This document shows positions 52,329 to 63,100 of a stretch of DNA of 64,000 bases, piece by piece. The translations under genes and the position numbers were made by a program. Source of the DNA: Fratercula arctica (lineage: Eukaryota; Chordata; Aves; Charadriiformes; Alcidae); the NCBI GenBank assembly GCA_947846985.1, contig CANTUZ010000002.1:127682889-127746888 (forward strand). The letters run 5' to 3'. The notes below the pieces were generated by a model. It was not told the DNA's origin. It searched no databases and saw nothing but the letters and a program-made list of their open reading frames with translations. Numbering within the stretch: the first letter of the stretch is position 1; each line of letters starts with the position of its first letter.

Positions 52329-52688
52329 CCTCGGGGCGCACCATAGAGGGTGGTCGCCACGGCAGCGGGGGGCAGCGCGGAGGCCCCGAGCCCTCGCCCG
52401 GGCTCCTTCTCTCACAGCCGGGCGGCGCGGGGGAGGGAGAGGGGCACTGGCGGCTCGGGAAGGCTTGAGGCGGGCAGGGCTCCTCCGACGGCCCTCTCCT
52501 CCCCGCGGTATCTACAACGCTCCGGCAGCCGCCCTCAGCCCCGGCCCGGTCCGGCGCCCGGCGCGTCAGGCATGGCTCGGCCTGGCCCCTGCCCGTAAGG
52601 ACGGAGCGCGCAGCGGCCCCTTTCTCGCCTCCACCCCGCCTCCTGTCAGAGCTGCCGCGGGCTCCGGCGGCGCCTTCCCGCCCCGGGC

Positions 52689-52765
52689 TCCTGCCCTGCC
52701 CTGCCCTGCCCTGCCCGGCTGGGCTGGGCTCGGTTGGGTTCGGCTCGGCTCGGCTCGGCTCGGCC
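52689..52765 (+). repeat. GC-rich pentanucleotide repeats
   Basis: CCCTG/CTGCC units (52689-52716) are followed by TGGGC-type units and about five CGGCT units (52741-52764). They lie in the MYBL1 promoter or 5' UTR. Confidence 0.85.
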
Positions 52766-53075
52766 CCACCACCAGCCACCCCCTCGCCACCCCGGCTACG
52801 CCGCCACCACCGCCGCGCTCGCGGCGGGCTTGGTGGGTGCCGCCGAATCTCGCGCCCAGCCTCCTTCCCAAGCCACCGTTTGAATCTGCGCAGGCGGACT
52901 GCCGCCCCATTGGCCGCCGCCGCCGCACGCGACCCGGGCGAGGCGGGGCGGGGGGGGGGCGGGGCCCGTCGCCCGCCGCGGGAGGGGAGGGGGAGGGGCG
53001 GCGGGGGCGAGGCATGTCGGGGGAGCGAGTCTCCCTGGCCCTCCGCCCCGTAACGCCCCGGCGCGAGCGGCCGCG

Positions 53076-53090
53076 CAACGGCGGCAACGG
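53076..53090 (+). promoter_or_regulatory. Paired MYB recognition sites
   Basis: CAACGG occurs at 53076-53081 and again at 53085-53090, both exact YAACGG matches on the plus strand. They lie between the MYBL1 promoter and the tRNA-Tyr gene. Binding is inferred. Confidence 0.4.
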
Positions 53091-53145
53091 CAGGGGAAGC
53101 TGCTGAGGGGGGGGAAAAACCGGCGGGCGCCCCGCGCGGCGGCGC

Positions 53146-53149
53146 AAAA
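53146..53149 (-). terminator. Pol III terminator TTTT for tRNA-Tyr
   Basis: Four T residues on the minus strand, 10 nt past the tRNA 3' end. It is short, so some read-through towards MYBL1 is conceivable. Confidence 0.6.
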
Positions 53150-53159
53150 GTAACGCTAC

Positions 53160-53249
53160 TCCTTCGAGCCGGAATCGAACCAGCGACCTAAGGATTCCCG
53201 TGGGCTGTGCCTCTACAGTCCTCCGCTCTACCAGCTGAGCTATCGAAGG
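53160..53249 (-). tRNA. tRNA-Tyr (anticodon GTA) with a 17-nt intron
   Basis: The minus strand reads CCTTCGATAGCTCAGCTGGT (acceptor and D arm), GGAGGACTGTAG with anticodon GTA, an intron of 17 nt (about 53196-53212), then ATCCTTAGG and the T arm GGTTCGATTCC, closing with CGAAGG and discriminator A. The mature length is 73 nt. All eukaryotic nuclear tRNA-Tyr genes have an intron just after the anticodon, which fits. A TTTT Pol III terminator follows on the minus strand at 53146-53149. A-box and B-box sequences are intact, so the gene is probably functional. Confidence 0.97.
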
Positions 53250-55687
53250 GAGCTACATGCAGTTTCTATCCCGCGTCTCACACTCTTCCCACCCCGCGGC
53301 CGGGGTCGAGACCCCTTTCCACGGGATCAGCCTGAGTGTTAAAGCCCTGCCCTAGGCCCGGGTCTGAAGCGGCGGACGGGCCGTCTGACAGGGCGAGCGC
53401 CCAGCGGAGGATTCCCGCCCCTAGGGCCTCCCCCCGGCTACCGGCGGGTCGGTGAGCGCGGGGGGCCAGGAGGCGGCCCTCGGCCCCTCACGCCGTCCGC
53501 CTTTCCCTCATCCTTCCCTTTCTTTCCTCCTCCAAAACCTTGATGCCGGGTGGTTCCACGCGTGCCTGAGAAGCGTGGGTCTCCTCACGCCCCCACCGTC
53601 CCACTTATGGGGTGGCTGCTCTACCTGGCGCCCCGTTAGATGAAAATAGGGCACCCCAAACATCACACCACATCCTCCTGTGCCTGCGCTTACCAACGCG
53701 TGAACTCTGCCGAGCCCTCGGGAGAAAAGTGTGCGAGCACCTGCCGGAAAGATGCACATTGGCATCGCAGACCCAAAAATGAAAAGGGCAGGGGATCTTC
53801 CTGCAGCCCCGAGAAAGGCACTGCTGGGGTCGGCGCTTAAAGGCGTCCCTGCACCCACAGCGTGTGCTCAGTCCAGCACAGGGCCCGACCACCTGCTTTT
53901 TCCTTTATCAATTTTAATATGATTTTTACTTGAATGGCCAAAACAAATTACCATTAAGAAACCAGCATATGGTTTCTTATTCCAAATACATTTTTCAAAT
54001 GGCTTGCTTACAGAAAATTGTTCACCACCACAACAGAGGAAATAACCTGCTGAAGCTATCACCACCATGAAGTACAAGCTACACTCAAGCATAACTTACA
54101 TATCTTCTAGGTATTCCCCTACACAAAAGTCTTAAGCTGGAAGTTATTTGTATAAATGAAGCCTTGTATGCATGGAGTTTGTATATACACACACACACAT
54201 ATATATATGTTTATATCCATACATACCCCCACCTGCAAGGGGGAACGCTTGGCTGGCAGCGCCCCTGGGCAGGCGCATGGGAACCTCAGGCCCTGGCACA
54301 GCCCACAGCTTTTGTGGGAAAAAACCCACAAAACCCCAATTTACCTGCATTACACACCTACTATTACAAGGGCAAATTCGTATCGTTGCATCTTTCACAG
54401 GAAAAAAAAAAAAACAACCAAATTCATTGGAGTTTTTATTTATTTACAAGTAGTTTTTGCCTGCTGCTCACTAATAGGTGTTCAGCACCAACCTGCATTC
54501 GCTGTGATTCACTTTCAGTATCCAGAGATGACAACACAGCAGGTTTCCCCACATCAAAGCTCTGACAGGAGCCTTTGAACTACAAAAGCTGTAATCAAAA
54601 AGTATGTGGAATTAAAACCACCCTGAGACAGGATTTGTGTCATCAGCCTCATATGGTATGAAATGTCATCTTTTAGCGCTCATTTATATTTAATTCAAAG
54701 TGAAAGGAGCCTGAAATAAAAATGTTGTTGTTTAAATAAGTACCTTCTTGTGTATTACCATAGTAATACATGTGTTCTTAATTTGTAGGAAATAGATCCT
54801 GAAAGCATTAGCTGAGTCAAACTACTAAATTAGTAAGTACTGCTGGTCCTGTTGTTAAAAAAAAAAAATAATCATCTAAAGATGCAGTTTCTTATGACAT
54901 CCAGTAAATATTCTCCTTGGAGTACAACACAAAGCACATATACACCTCATTTGTTTGTTGTTGTTGTTTAAGTCTTGTATGTATTACTGTGTGACAAAGT
55001 CTAATGTTCTGAGTTTCTTGTGCTCTTATATGACAAAAAAAAGGATGGCGATGCATCCTCCCTCTCCACCTCTTCTCAGCTTCTAGTAGCTTCACAAAAC
55101 CAAGCCAGAGGTGTAGCTACTTTTTTCTTCAGAAACCCTACAAGTCATTTTTCCCAACTGTACATTTAAGAGCATCCCTAAGAAAGAAGGTGCAAACTGG
55201 CAGTCTGTATCTGTAGCGGGATCCCCCAAATGTCATTTTCAGGGACTGTCCCATCCCGTCAGGGCTGTCATGGCCCACAAGCCACCAGGCTCAGCCTCAG
55301 TAGACTTCTGGTAGGACGCTCACCAGCCTGCGATATCTGAGTCCCATTATGCAAGAACTGCTTTCTGCCTTTGCTTGCCCTTCCGAAGACACCCTTGTGA
55401 AAGGAGAGCTCGATTCCACCCTGTTCTGTGTTTGTGCAAGGATGTGAGTGTATGAGAGTTTCAAATGTAGAACCCCAGGGTTAGGGTTGGAAAGACCCAA
55501 AATGTTAAATAAAAAAAGATGACATTTAGAGTAGACAATAGGTAACCGGGGATTTTGGGGCTGCTGGCTTACTAGAGACCTGAGACAGCTCAAAGTTTCC
55601 AAACTATGAAGAGCATGGGCTAGCTTGGCTGACTTCAAATGCAGGGAAGAAAACCAAAAAATAAATTAGTGAATACGGCAGGGTAAA
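53250..55687. other. Intergenic DNA upstream of the tRNA gene
   Basis: The first 600 bp are moderately GC-rich, then AT-rich. It contains a CA/TA dinucleotide tract (54186-54209) and no recognisable exon or RNA gene. Confidence 0.65.
54186..54209 (+). repeat. (CA)n(TA)n microsatellite
   Basis: About six CA and four to five AT dinucleotides. Confidence 0.9.
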
Positions 55688-55966
55688 GAATCATAGAATG
55701 GTTTAGGTTGGAAGGGACCTTGAAGATCATCTAGTTCCAACCCCCCTGCCATGGGCAGGGACACCTCCCACTAGACCAGGCTGCTCAAAGCCCCATCCAG
55801 CCTGGCCTTGAATACTTCCAGGGATGGGGCATCCACAACTTCTCCGGGCAACCTGTTCCAGTGCCTCACCACCCTCACAGTAAAGAATTTCTTCCCGATA
55901 TCCAATCTAAATGTACCCTCTTTCAGTTTGAAGCCGTTACCCCGTGTCCCATCATTACACTCACAA
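55688..55966 (-). mobile_element. CR1 LINE 3' fragment
   Basis: It starts on the plus strand with CATAGAATGGTTTAGGTTGG and GGAAGGGACC and runs through the typical CTAGACCAGGCTGCTCAAAG block. It is similar to the copy at 16.8 kb, 5'-truncated and non-coding. Confidence 0.93.
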
Positions 55967-56163
55967 AGAAATAGTTAAGGTTAGGAGAAACAGAGGGAAC
56001 AAAGAAATAAATACCGGTATTTAGTTTCTTCCATTGTACCGTGCCTTGAGTTTTCTTATATTGAAAGCAAAAGGAAGCAGGTACTCTTGACCCTTATTTC
56101 CTCCATCCCTCCTGCTGTCTGCAAAAATAATGCACAAAACCAGCATCTGTCTTCAGAAGCCAA

Positions 56164-58090
56164 CCATAGAACCATAGCATAACAGGTAGGAAGGGACTTC
56201 AAGGATAATCTGGTCCAATCTTTCTTGGCAAAAGCAGTCTAGACAAGATGGCCCAGCACCCTGTCCAGCTGAATCTTAGAAGTATCCAATGATGGGGAAT
56301 CCAGCACTTCCCTGGGGAAGATAATTCCAGTGGCTGATTGTTCTTATTGTGAAAAATTGTCCTCTTCTGTCCAGTCGGAATTTCCCCCGGAGTAACTTGT
56401 ACCCATTACCCCTCATCTGTTCCACGTGACTTCTTGTACAAGGAGACTCTCCATCTTTGTATACACCCTCTAAATACTAGAACATGGTGATAAGGTCTCC
56501 CCTAAGCCTTCTTTCCTCAAGGCTGAACAAATGCAATTCTCTCAGCCTTTCCTCATATGGCAGGCTTTCCAGTCCTTTGATTGTCTTGGTGGCCCTTCTC
56601 TGGACCATCTTCAGCCTGTCCACGGCTTTTTTGTATAGCAGGGACCAAAACTGAACAGAGTTTTCCAGGTGTGGTCTGACAAGTACTGAGCAGAGTGGGA
56701 TAACAACTTCTTTATCTCTGCTGGTAATGCCCGTGTTGATACAACCCAGCACCCTCTTGGCTTTCATTGCTGCAGCAGCTCACTGTTCACTCACATTGAG
56801 CTTGTTGTCCACCAGGACACCCAGGTCCCTTTCCATCTACCCTGCTCCCCATTCGGATAGATTCCAGCCTCCTGGAACTGCACTCCCAGATTATGTTTTC
56901 CCAGCTGCAAGACCTTACATATGTCTTTGTTGAACATCATAAGGTTCGATGTTATGAACATCATAAGACTCTTCCAGCCTACCCAGGTCTTCCTGCAGAG
57001 TGGCTCTCCCTCCCAAAGTGTCTGCTTCCCCCGTCAGTCTCGCATCAGCAGCAAACTTCATCAGGGTACACTTGATCCCATCATCCAGATCAATAATGAA
57101 GATATTAAACAGCGCTGGGCACAGTATGGATCCTCCAGGGTAGGGGGGTGTGTGACAGTTGCCAGTTTGAAAAGGAGCTATTTCCCACCACCCTCTGGGT
57201 GCCGCCTGTCAGCGAGTTCCCCACCCACCACACAGACCACTTGTCTAGACCGTAACACATCAGTTTCTCTAGGAGGAGGTTGAGGGGAACCACATCAAAA
57301 GTCTTGGAGAAATCTATGTAAACAATATCCACCACTCGCTCCACATCAACTGAGCAGGTTACTTTGTCGTAGCAGGTGATCAGGTTTGTCAAGCACCTTT
57401 TGCCCTTGGTGAATCCATGCTGGCTTTTCCCAGTCACGTGCTTCATTTGACTTGTGATAGCCCCCATCAGGATTTGTTCAATAACTTTCCCAGGGACTGA
57501 AATAAGACTAATGGGCCTACAGTTTATGCAACCTCCTTTAAGCCCTTCTCGTTGATGGGGGCGACATTGGCCTTCTTCCAGTCTTCTGGCATGTGTCCCA
57601 GTCTCTATGACTTCTCAAAGATTACAGAGAGCAGCCTCGCAACAAGGGCAGCCAGCTCTCTGAACACCTCCTGCAATAGGTTGCATACCAGCTCTTCCTC
57701 CACTGGTGGTGGGTCTATGCATCAACCTGGACTGTTGTTCCCAAGGCCTGGGGCCCAATAGTGCTGGTAAAGACAGAAGTGAATACAGTGTTGAGAACCT
57801 CTGTCTTTTCAGCATTGTTGGTGACTAATTCATCTCTCCTTTTTCACAGCAGGCCAATATTTTCCTTCTGTTTCTGATTGTTGTTTACGTACCTGAAGAA
57901 CCCTTTCTTGTAGTTTTTGACAGCTCTGGCCAATTTCGATTTGAGCTGAGCTGTTGCTTTTCTAACTGCATCTCTGCACACACTGACAATGCCCTTGTAG
58001 TTCTCAACGTGTAGTCATCTGCTTTTCCATCTCTGGTACACTTCTCTTTTGGTTTTGAGCAGACTCAGAAGCTCAAGAATGACCTTATTT
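56164..58090 (-). mobile_element. Longer degenerate CR1 LINE with reverse-transcriptase remnants
   Basis: About 1.9 kb, minus orientation, a different and older-looking CR1 subfamily. A frame at 57105-57467 (minus) contains SQHGFTKGKRCLTNLI and VYIDFSKTFDVV, a palm motif of CR1 reverse transcriptase. The frame at 56477-56767 (minus) has LVRPHLENSVQFW and LHLFSLEERRLRGDL from the ORF2 C-terminus. Frames are broken between them and the usual GVPQGS block is not readable, so it is dead. Confidence 0.9.
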
Positions 58091-60160
58091 TAAGAAAGGC
58101 ATAGTAGGGGAAAAAGGTAGTATTCTTGTATGTGCAATGTTCAAATGTAGGACTTGGGTATGTACTGAGCAATACTTGAGCAGATTTGAACACACAAATA
58201 ATTAGAAATAGGAGTTATTTCATATCCCACAATTTTAAGTTAGGCCCTTGCCTTTTATGTGTGTTTTGGCTTCTTTCTTGCTGCCGCAAACCCTACATCA
58301 TCATGCGGCAACAACTGGTGAGGCCTCACCCTTCTCTCTCACTGTGTGGAAAAGTATGTATTTGGCAGCCTTTGCTCCTAGGAGAAAAGAAACGTGTATC
58401 TCGGGGAAATCCCCAGATTTAAAGTGAGACACTACAACTTCTAAAGCTCACCACCCTGGAGGTGGAACAACACAAAACATGGTTGCCCTACAGAACTACT
58501 AGGTGATTTTTAGAATCATTGATAAATCCTTACGTATCTTCTTCCCTCTCCTGAATAAGCCCACAAGTCCTCTGCTCTGTTAGGAATCTCCCAGTATTCC
58601 TATCTGTCCCACACATACAGATCTTGGAGAAAGTCAAACAAGGTTTTCATTTCTATCAGTCTAATTCGTGTGAAATTGGATCATTTATCTGTTGCTTTTT
58701 CCTGTCTCTAAGAGCAGCAGTATAAACAGAGGACAATAACCTTCCAAAAACGTCTGTGGTGAAAATGCTTCAGTATGTAAGTCCAAATGGCAGATGAAAA
58801 GCAAACAGGAAAGCTAGCCCAACATCAGAAGGGATCTCTTTAGGATTTGCAGAGTCTGCACAAATACACGTGGGAAAGAAGAGAGGGGTTAGGATTAGGA
58901 GGTAGCATCTGGGAAGTATCTACATTTATACAACAATGTGAAAATCTGAAAGGAGATTAATTTTAAAGAAAATCTTATATACCAAGTTGACAAAATAGCC
59001 TATAAAATCAAGTTTTCTTATTCTGTAAGAAGTTGCTTGAACCATGCCTTAAAGGCTTATAGGAAATGACTATGCATCACATAGCCAGGCTCCACAGGCT
59101 ATTGGCTAATAAGAACCATAGCACCTTCTAAACCTTCTTCTAATTTCTGGCAACTTCCTTCCACCTGCTGTCTTTCTTTTAATTTTTTACTTACTGAATA
59201 CAAGTTTCCAAACAGCACAGACCCAGTCCAGATCTACAGGATAACTTTAGAAGTGAAATTAGATTTGCCACCAGCAAGACAAGCCACTAGAAGTATTATT
59301 TGCAACAGTAAACAAAATTAGGTATTAATTTTAAAAAAACAGAGGTGGATAAAATCCAAATACAAGTCTGTGCAACTATCTCGTAATCACCAAATCAATG
59401 CCTTTCATTAACAGGACAGAGACTAATAATCTTTTCTGAAGCCTCTTAAAGTGTCTGCAAGTTACTGGAATGGAGGTCATGCTTACACTGAAGCCTAACG
59501 CTTTTGATGATATTAGTAAGTGTCCAGAATCACCCAGTGTACATCAATTTAAGTAATTCAAATCAGAATAACCCATTTCAAATAAGTTGTGGCAACCGGG
59601 TTTCTGTAATGTCATCTTGGCCATCGAGTCTACTATGGATCCAAACACTACTACTTTTCTTTATCTATCATTAAGTAGTAAATACCCAAAAGTCACAAAT
59701 CAATAGAAGCCAACATATATCAAAGCTCAGTAAAATAAACTCCACATCAAGCAAAGTGACACGGTGCCTATTAACTTCTGCAGTCAATATATGTGTTTGA
59801 ATTGACTCTTGGTAATACCAAAAGCACCTTCCGCAATTCACTACCCATGCTGAAGAACATCCAAGGCTCACTGTAATCCTGATCCTAGGGACAAAATTAT
59901 TTGTGAGAGGTCTTGTTCTGGCAGGAAGCTGGGGTTTTACAGGGATGTTAGAACAGATTTGCTATGGATATACCTTAAAAAGAACAACAACCCAAAACCA
60001 AAAAACCAGCAAACAAAAACCCAAACCCAACAACCCCAATCTAAAATTAAAAAAAAAAAATTTAGACAGATATTAAGGCTGTACAATGAATAGCAGAAGA
60101 AAAAAGAAAACACTTTGAAAGCATTCTTCATACATTCGGTACTGGTTTTGTCTCAGATTA
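58091..60160. other. Intergenic DNA
   Basis: AT-rich, with no recognised genes. An A/C-rich low-complexity tract at about 59976-60061 gives a spurious hydrophobic frame on the minus strand. Confidence 0.6.
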
Positions 60161-63100
60161 TAAACACTGCATTCATAAAGATGAGTAAATTTCTAGTTTA
60201 GCATTAAGCATTTAAACCTTTGAAATACAAATCTTCCAAGGATAATTTTCAAATCTTCACGATACAACATGCAATCAAAACTAACTCTGTATATTTACAC
60301 CTATCATTTTAAAGAATGCTTCAATGCTAGTACACTTCGAATTAAAGCCTTTCAATAAGTACAGGAAGAAGTAACACGGAGTTTTGCAGATGGGCTTTAT
60401 GACTTCTTTTTAGGCTCAAGAGTTATGATTACAGCCAATTTTTCAAACAAAGTACCACATGTAGCTGGTGGAAAAAGCAGAGAGGTAATTTAAGGAGTTG
60501 TCAAAGTGTTCATCTTTGAGTATTGCCGAATTTTCAAAAGCCTAGTTCTTCCAAATTGTACTATTCATACTTGCATATTACATGCATGCATTAAAATTTT
60601 GCTTTGACATACACTTTTGACCTATGTTTGAAACCACCGATTGCAAGATATCTTAAATGTCACGTATGACTTGGTCAGCGTTTTTCTACACCTTCTTCGT
60701 GGTGACAACTTTGAAAGAAGATTCAGATCTCAGATTTTGGTCTCAAATACATAAAAACCTGTTTTAAAAATCTCTCAAATTCAAAGGTCCTATGTATTTA
60801 ATGAAATATTCAGAACAAGTATGAGGCAAAAAAAAAAAGTTTCTATAAATAGTTTTTCTTTCAAAAAAGTTTCTTTTAAACAGAAACATAACTAAATCAA
60901 AATGGATGACATCAGAGTTTACTTTTCCAAGATTCATACCAGTTTTTCAACTTCTGTAGTAGTACTCATGTGTGCAAGTATAATGCAATTTATATGTAGA
61001 ATGCAGAAGTTAATATAATTACAACTCATTCATTTTGTAGTCAAATCAGCGTTAATTAAACAGGCTAATGTGTGAAAGGCTAGATAAAAGCTGCACCTTA
61101 TAAAACCAAAGCAGGTGTTTTAACTTATAGTTTTAATATAGCAATCAAAGAAAATTCCAAATACTGTACAGTGAAGTGTAGTATAGTACACTATATACTG
61201 TTATAATACACTATTGTTACATTACAGATAAAAAAATCAAATATAATTAGTACAGCAATCACAAATAAAACAAACCAAACTGTGCTGGATAACAGCCAGT
61301 ACTGTGAAGATGGTATAGTTTCTATGCTAATTTATTTTTAATTCAACATGTAAAGCACTTGCTGTTTAAAAAGATTTGTTTTCTAAATATATACACTATT
61401 TTAATTCTTATTTATACATTTTAAATAGCATTCCCTCCTAAAAGTGCACTCTTTCATTTCTTGGCAATAATCCTCGTTAAACGTAAAATAATTCTGAAAA
61501 TACCACTCTTGTTTCAACCTTTTATTGCTCAACCGCAGGCATAAGGGCTCAGAGGGAATCCTGCATTCTAAAGATCTTAAGCAATTTCTTCAATTTAAGA
61601 AGCTAAACTGATATCCACAAGCAAAACAAAGAAACCACTTACTGTTGTAGCTTTTTTAACAGAAGGATCAACTTCATATTGTTATTATTTTACAAAAGCA
61701 TGTAGATTCTGCTATTTGAAAATGGGAGCCAAACAGATGTAGCGATAACAGTGGCATCTTCTTAAATCATTCATTTTTCATACATTTCAGATTGAGCATC
61801 GCCCTCCCAATTGTAAGCATACTATGAATTTTTTTATCTGGCATTTTCAGCGCATTGAAAAAGTAGCAAGCAACTCTGCTAACTTCGTGACAGTGACAAT
61901 AGATTCTACTTTTTGAAAGATTGTAAATGAAGCATTTTGGTCTTGCAAGTGTGCCTGTTGTACAGGGTTGTTAGCATACAGCCTTGTGACACCGTGTCTC
62001 TGTGACACTGCTGAGAGCATTCTGTTGGAGGCAATGTCTAGCTCACATTTTGCATCTATCAGAAGACTAGTAAGCTATATGGGATTCACAAAACCAACAA
62101 TATACATTGCTGTTTTGTGACTAGAACAGTGAAAACATCCCAAATATATTCATATGATTTCATTTGAAAAGCTGATATTTATTTTCCCCTCACTAAAATG
62201 CAAACAATTCACAGAGAAACAGCACTATCAAAAAGTCAACCTTACTATGCACCTGGCCATTTGAAGCAGTAAAAATCTTGCATTTGCCTGGAAAACTGAT
62301 CTGTTTTCCTGAGGTTTCCCATATGCTCATCAGCAATCTAGTTCATTCTCCCCCCTACTCCCCCTTTTTTTTTTTTTTACTGGGCCTGTATTTTCAGTAA
62401 TCATCCTTCATTTAGGTTATACATACACACCCATAGTAAAGTTTAGGATTTTCAAGTAATTTAAGTCGTCTTTGCCATGAGACACCGTGTAGAAGGTGGT
62501 TGGCCCCTAGACAAGAACGTAATCAAGGCAGGTACTCAAAAAGAATTTAGAGCCACAGCCTCTGTTCACAGGCAATTTGGTATCAAGAAATTGGGGTGGG
62601 TTTTTTGTTTTGTTTTGGGTTTTTTTTGAGAAAGGGACACTCTTCACACCATTTGAGAAGCCCTATTGACACGGCTTCACATTCACAATGAGTCAACATC
62701 TTCCCTGCTCTTGTACCCCACCACCATTTTCCTGACTCTAACAGGGAAATTTAACAAGCACACGGCTGCTCCTAAGACAGGCACACACTTTTGCCTCAAC
62801 TTATATTTGTACCCACTGCTAGCAATCAAATGAAAAAATCTGTTGAAACTTACACTTCAGTGTTCTTTATTTCACTTCTCCTGTACAGTTACACATCCCA
62901 CCAGCATGTAGATGTTTAGCTTCACTTGAGAGTATCAAAAGCCATCTTTCTCAAAAACATTGATATTTAAATGCATGAGAAAGCTACGTGAAATAAGAAC
63001 ACTGCAAAGAATATATGCACAATCCTGCTTTACACCAGAGCAATTCACATCAGTGGATCTTGTGATTTTGACACCATTTTATCATTCCTTTTTGAGACCA

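Larger units (their letters stand above)
51980..53155 (-). promoter_or_regulatory. MYBL1: CpG island and MYBL1 promoter region
   Basis: About 1.2 kb of very GC- and CpG-rich DNA around MYBL1 exon 1, sharply different from the AT-rich flanks. On the minus strand it has CCAAT at 52909-52913 and, on either strand, an NRF1-like TGCGCAGGCGG (52887-52897), a CHR-type TTTGAA (52879-52884) and many GC boxes. There is no TATA box, as expected for a housekeeping-type CpG promoter. The transcription start is probably between about 52400 and 52880. CpG density creates long open frames on both strands that are not genes. Confidence 0.8.

Noticed and set aside
52309..52344. ATG at 52344 as the MYBL1 initiator (MVRPEDGEK...)
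   Set aside because: It is out of frame with exon 2 and ends at the junction. The downstream ATG gives MAKRSR, the conserved A-MYB N-terminus.
51877..52779. 300-residue Pro/Arg/Gly-rich open frame on the minus strand
   Set aside because: It lies across the MYBL1 CpG island, exon 1 and pentanucleotide repeats. Lack of stops is explained by GC content, and no domain or family similarity is visible.
51952..53106. 384-residue open frame on the plus strand
   Set aside because: Same cause: CpG island composition, running antisense to MYBL1 exon 1. It is Gly/Arg/Ala-rich low-complexity with no sign of coding constraint.
52566..53147. 193-residue minus-strand frame upstream of MYBL1
   Set aside because: GC-driven frame in the promoter. 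It overlaps the promoter motifs and is dominated by repeat-encoded Pro, Arg and Gly.
54156..54578. Three overlapping plus-strand frames of 93-140 residues
   Set aside because: They span the CA/TA microsatellite in all three frames, which shows that the lack of stops is a repeat effect.
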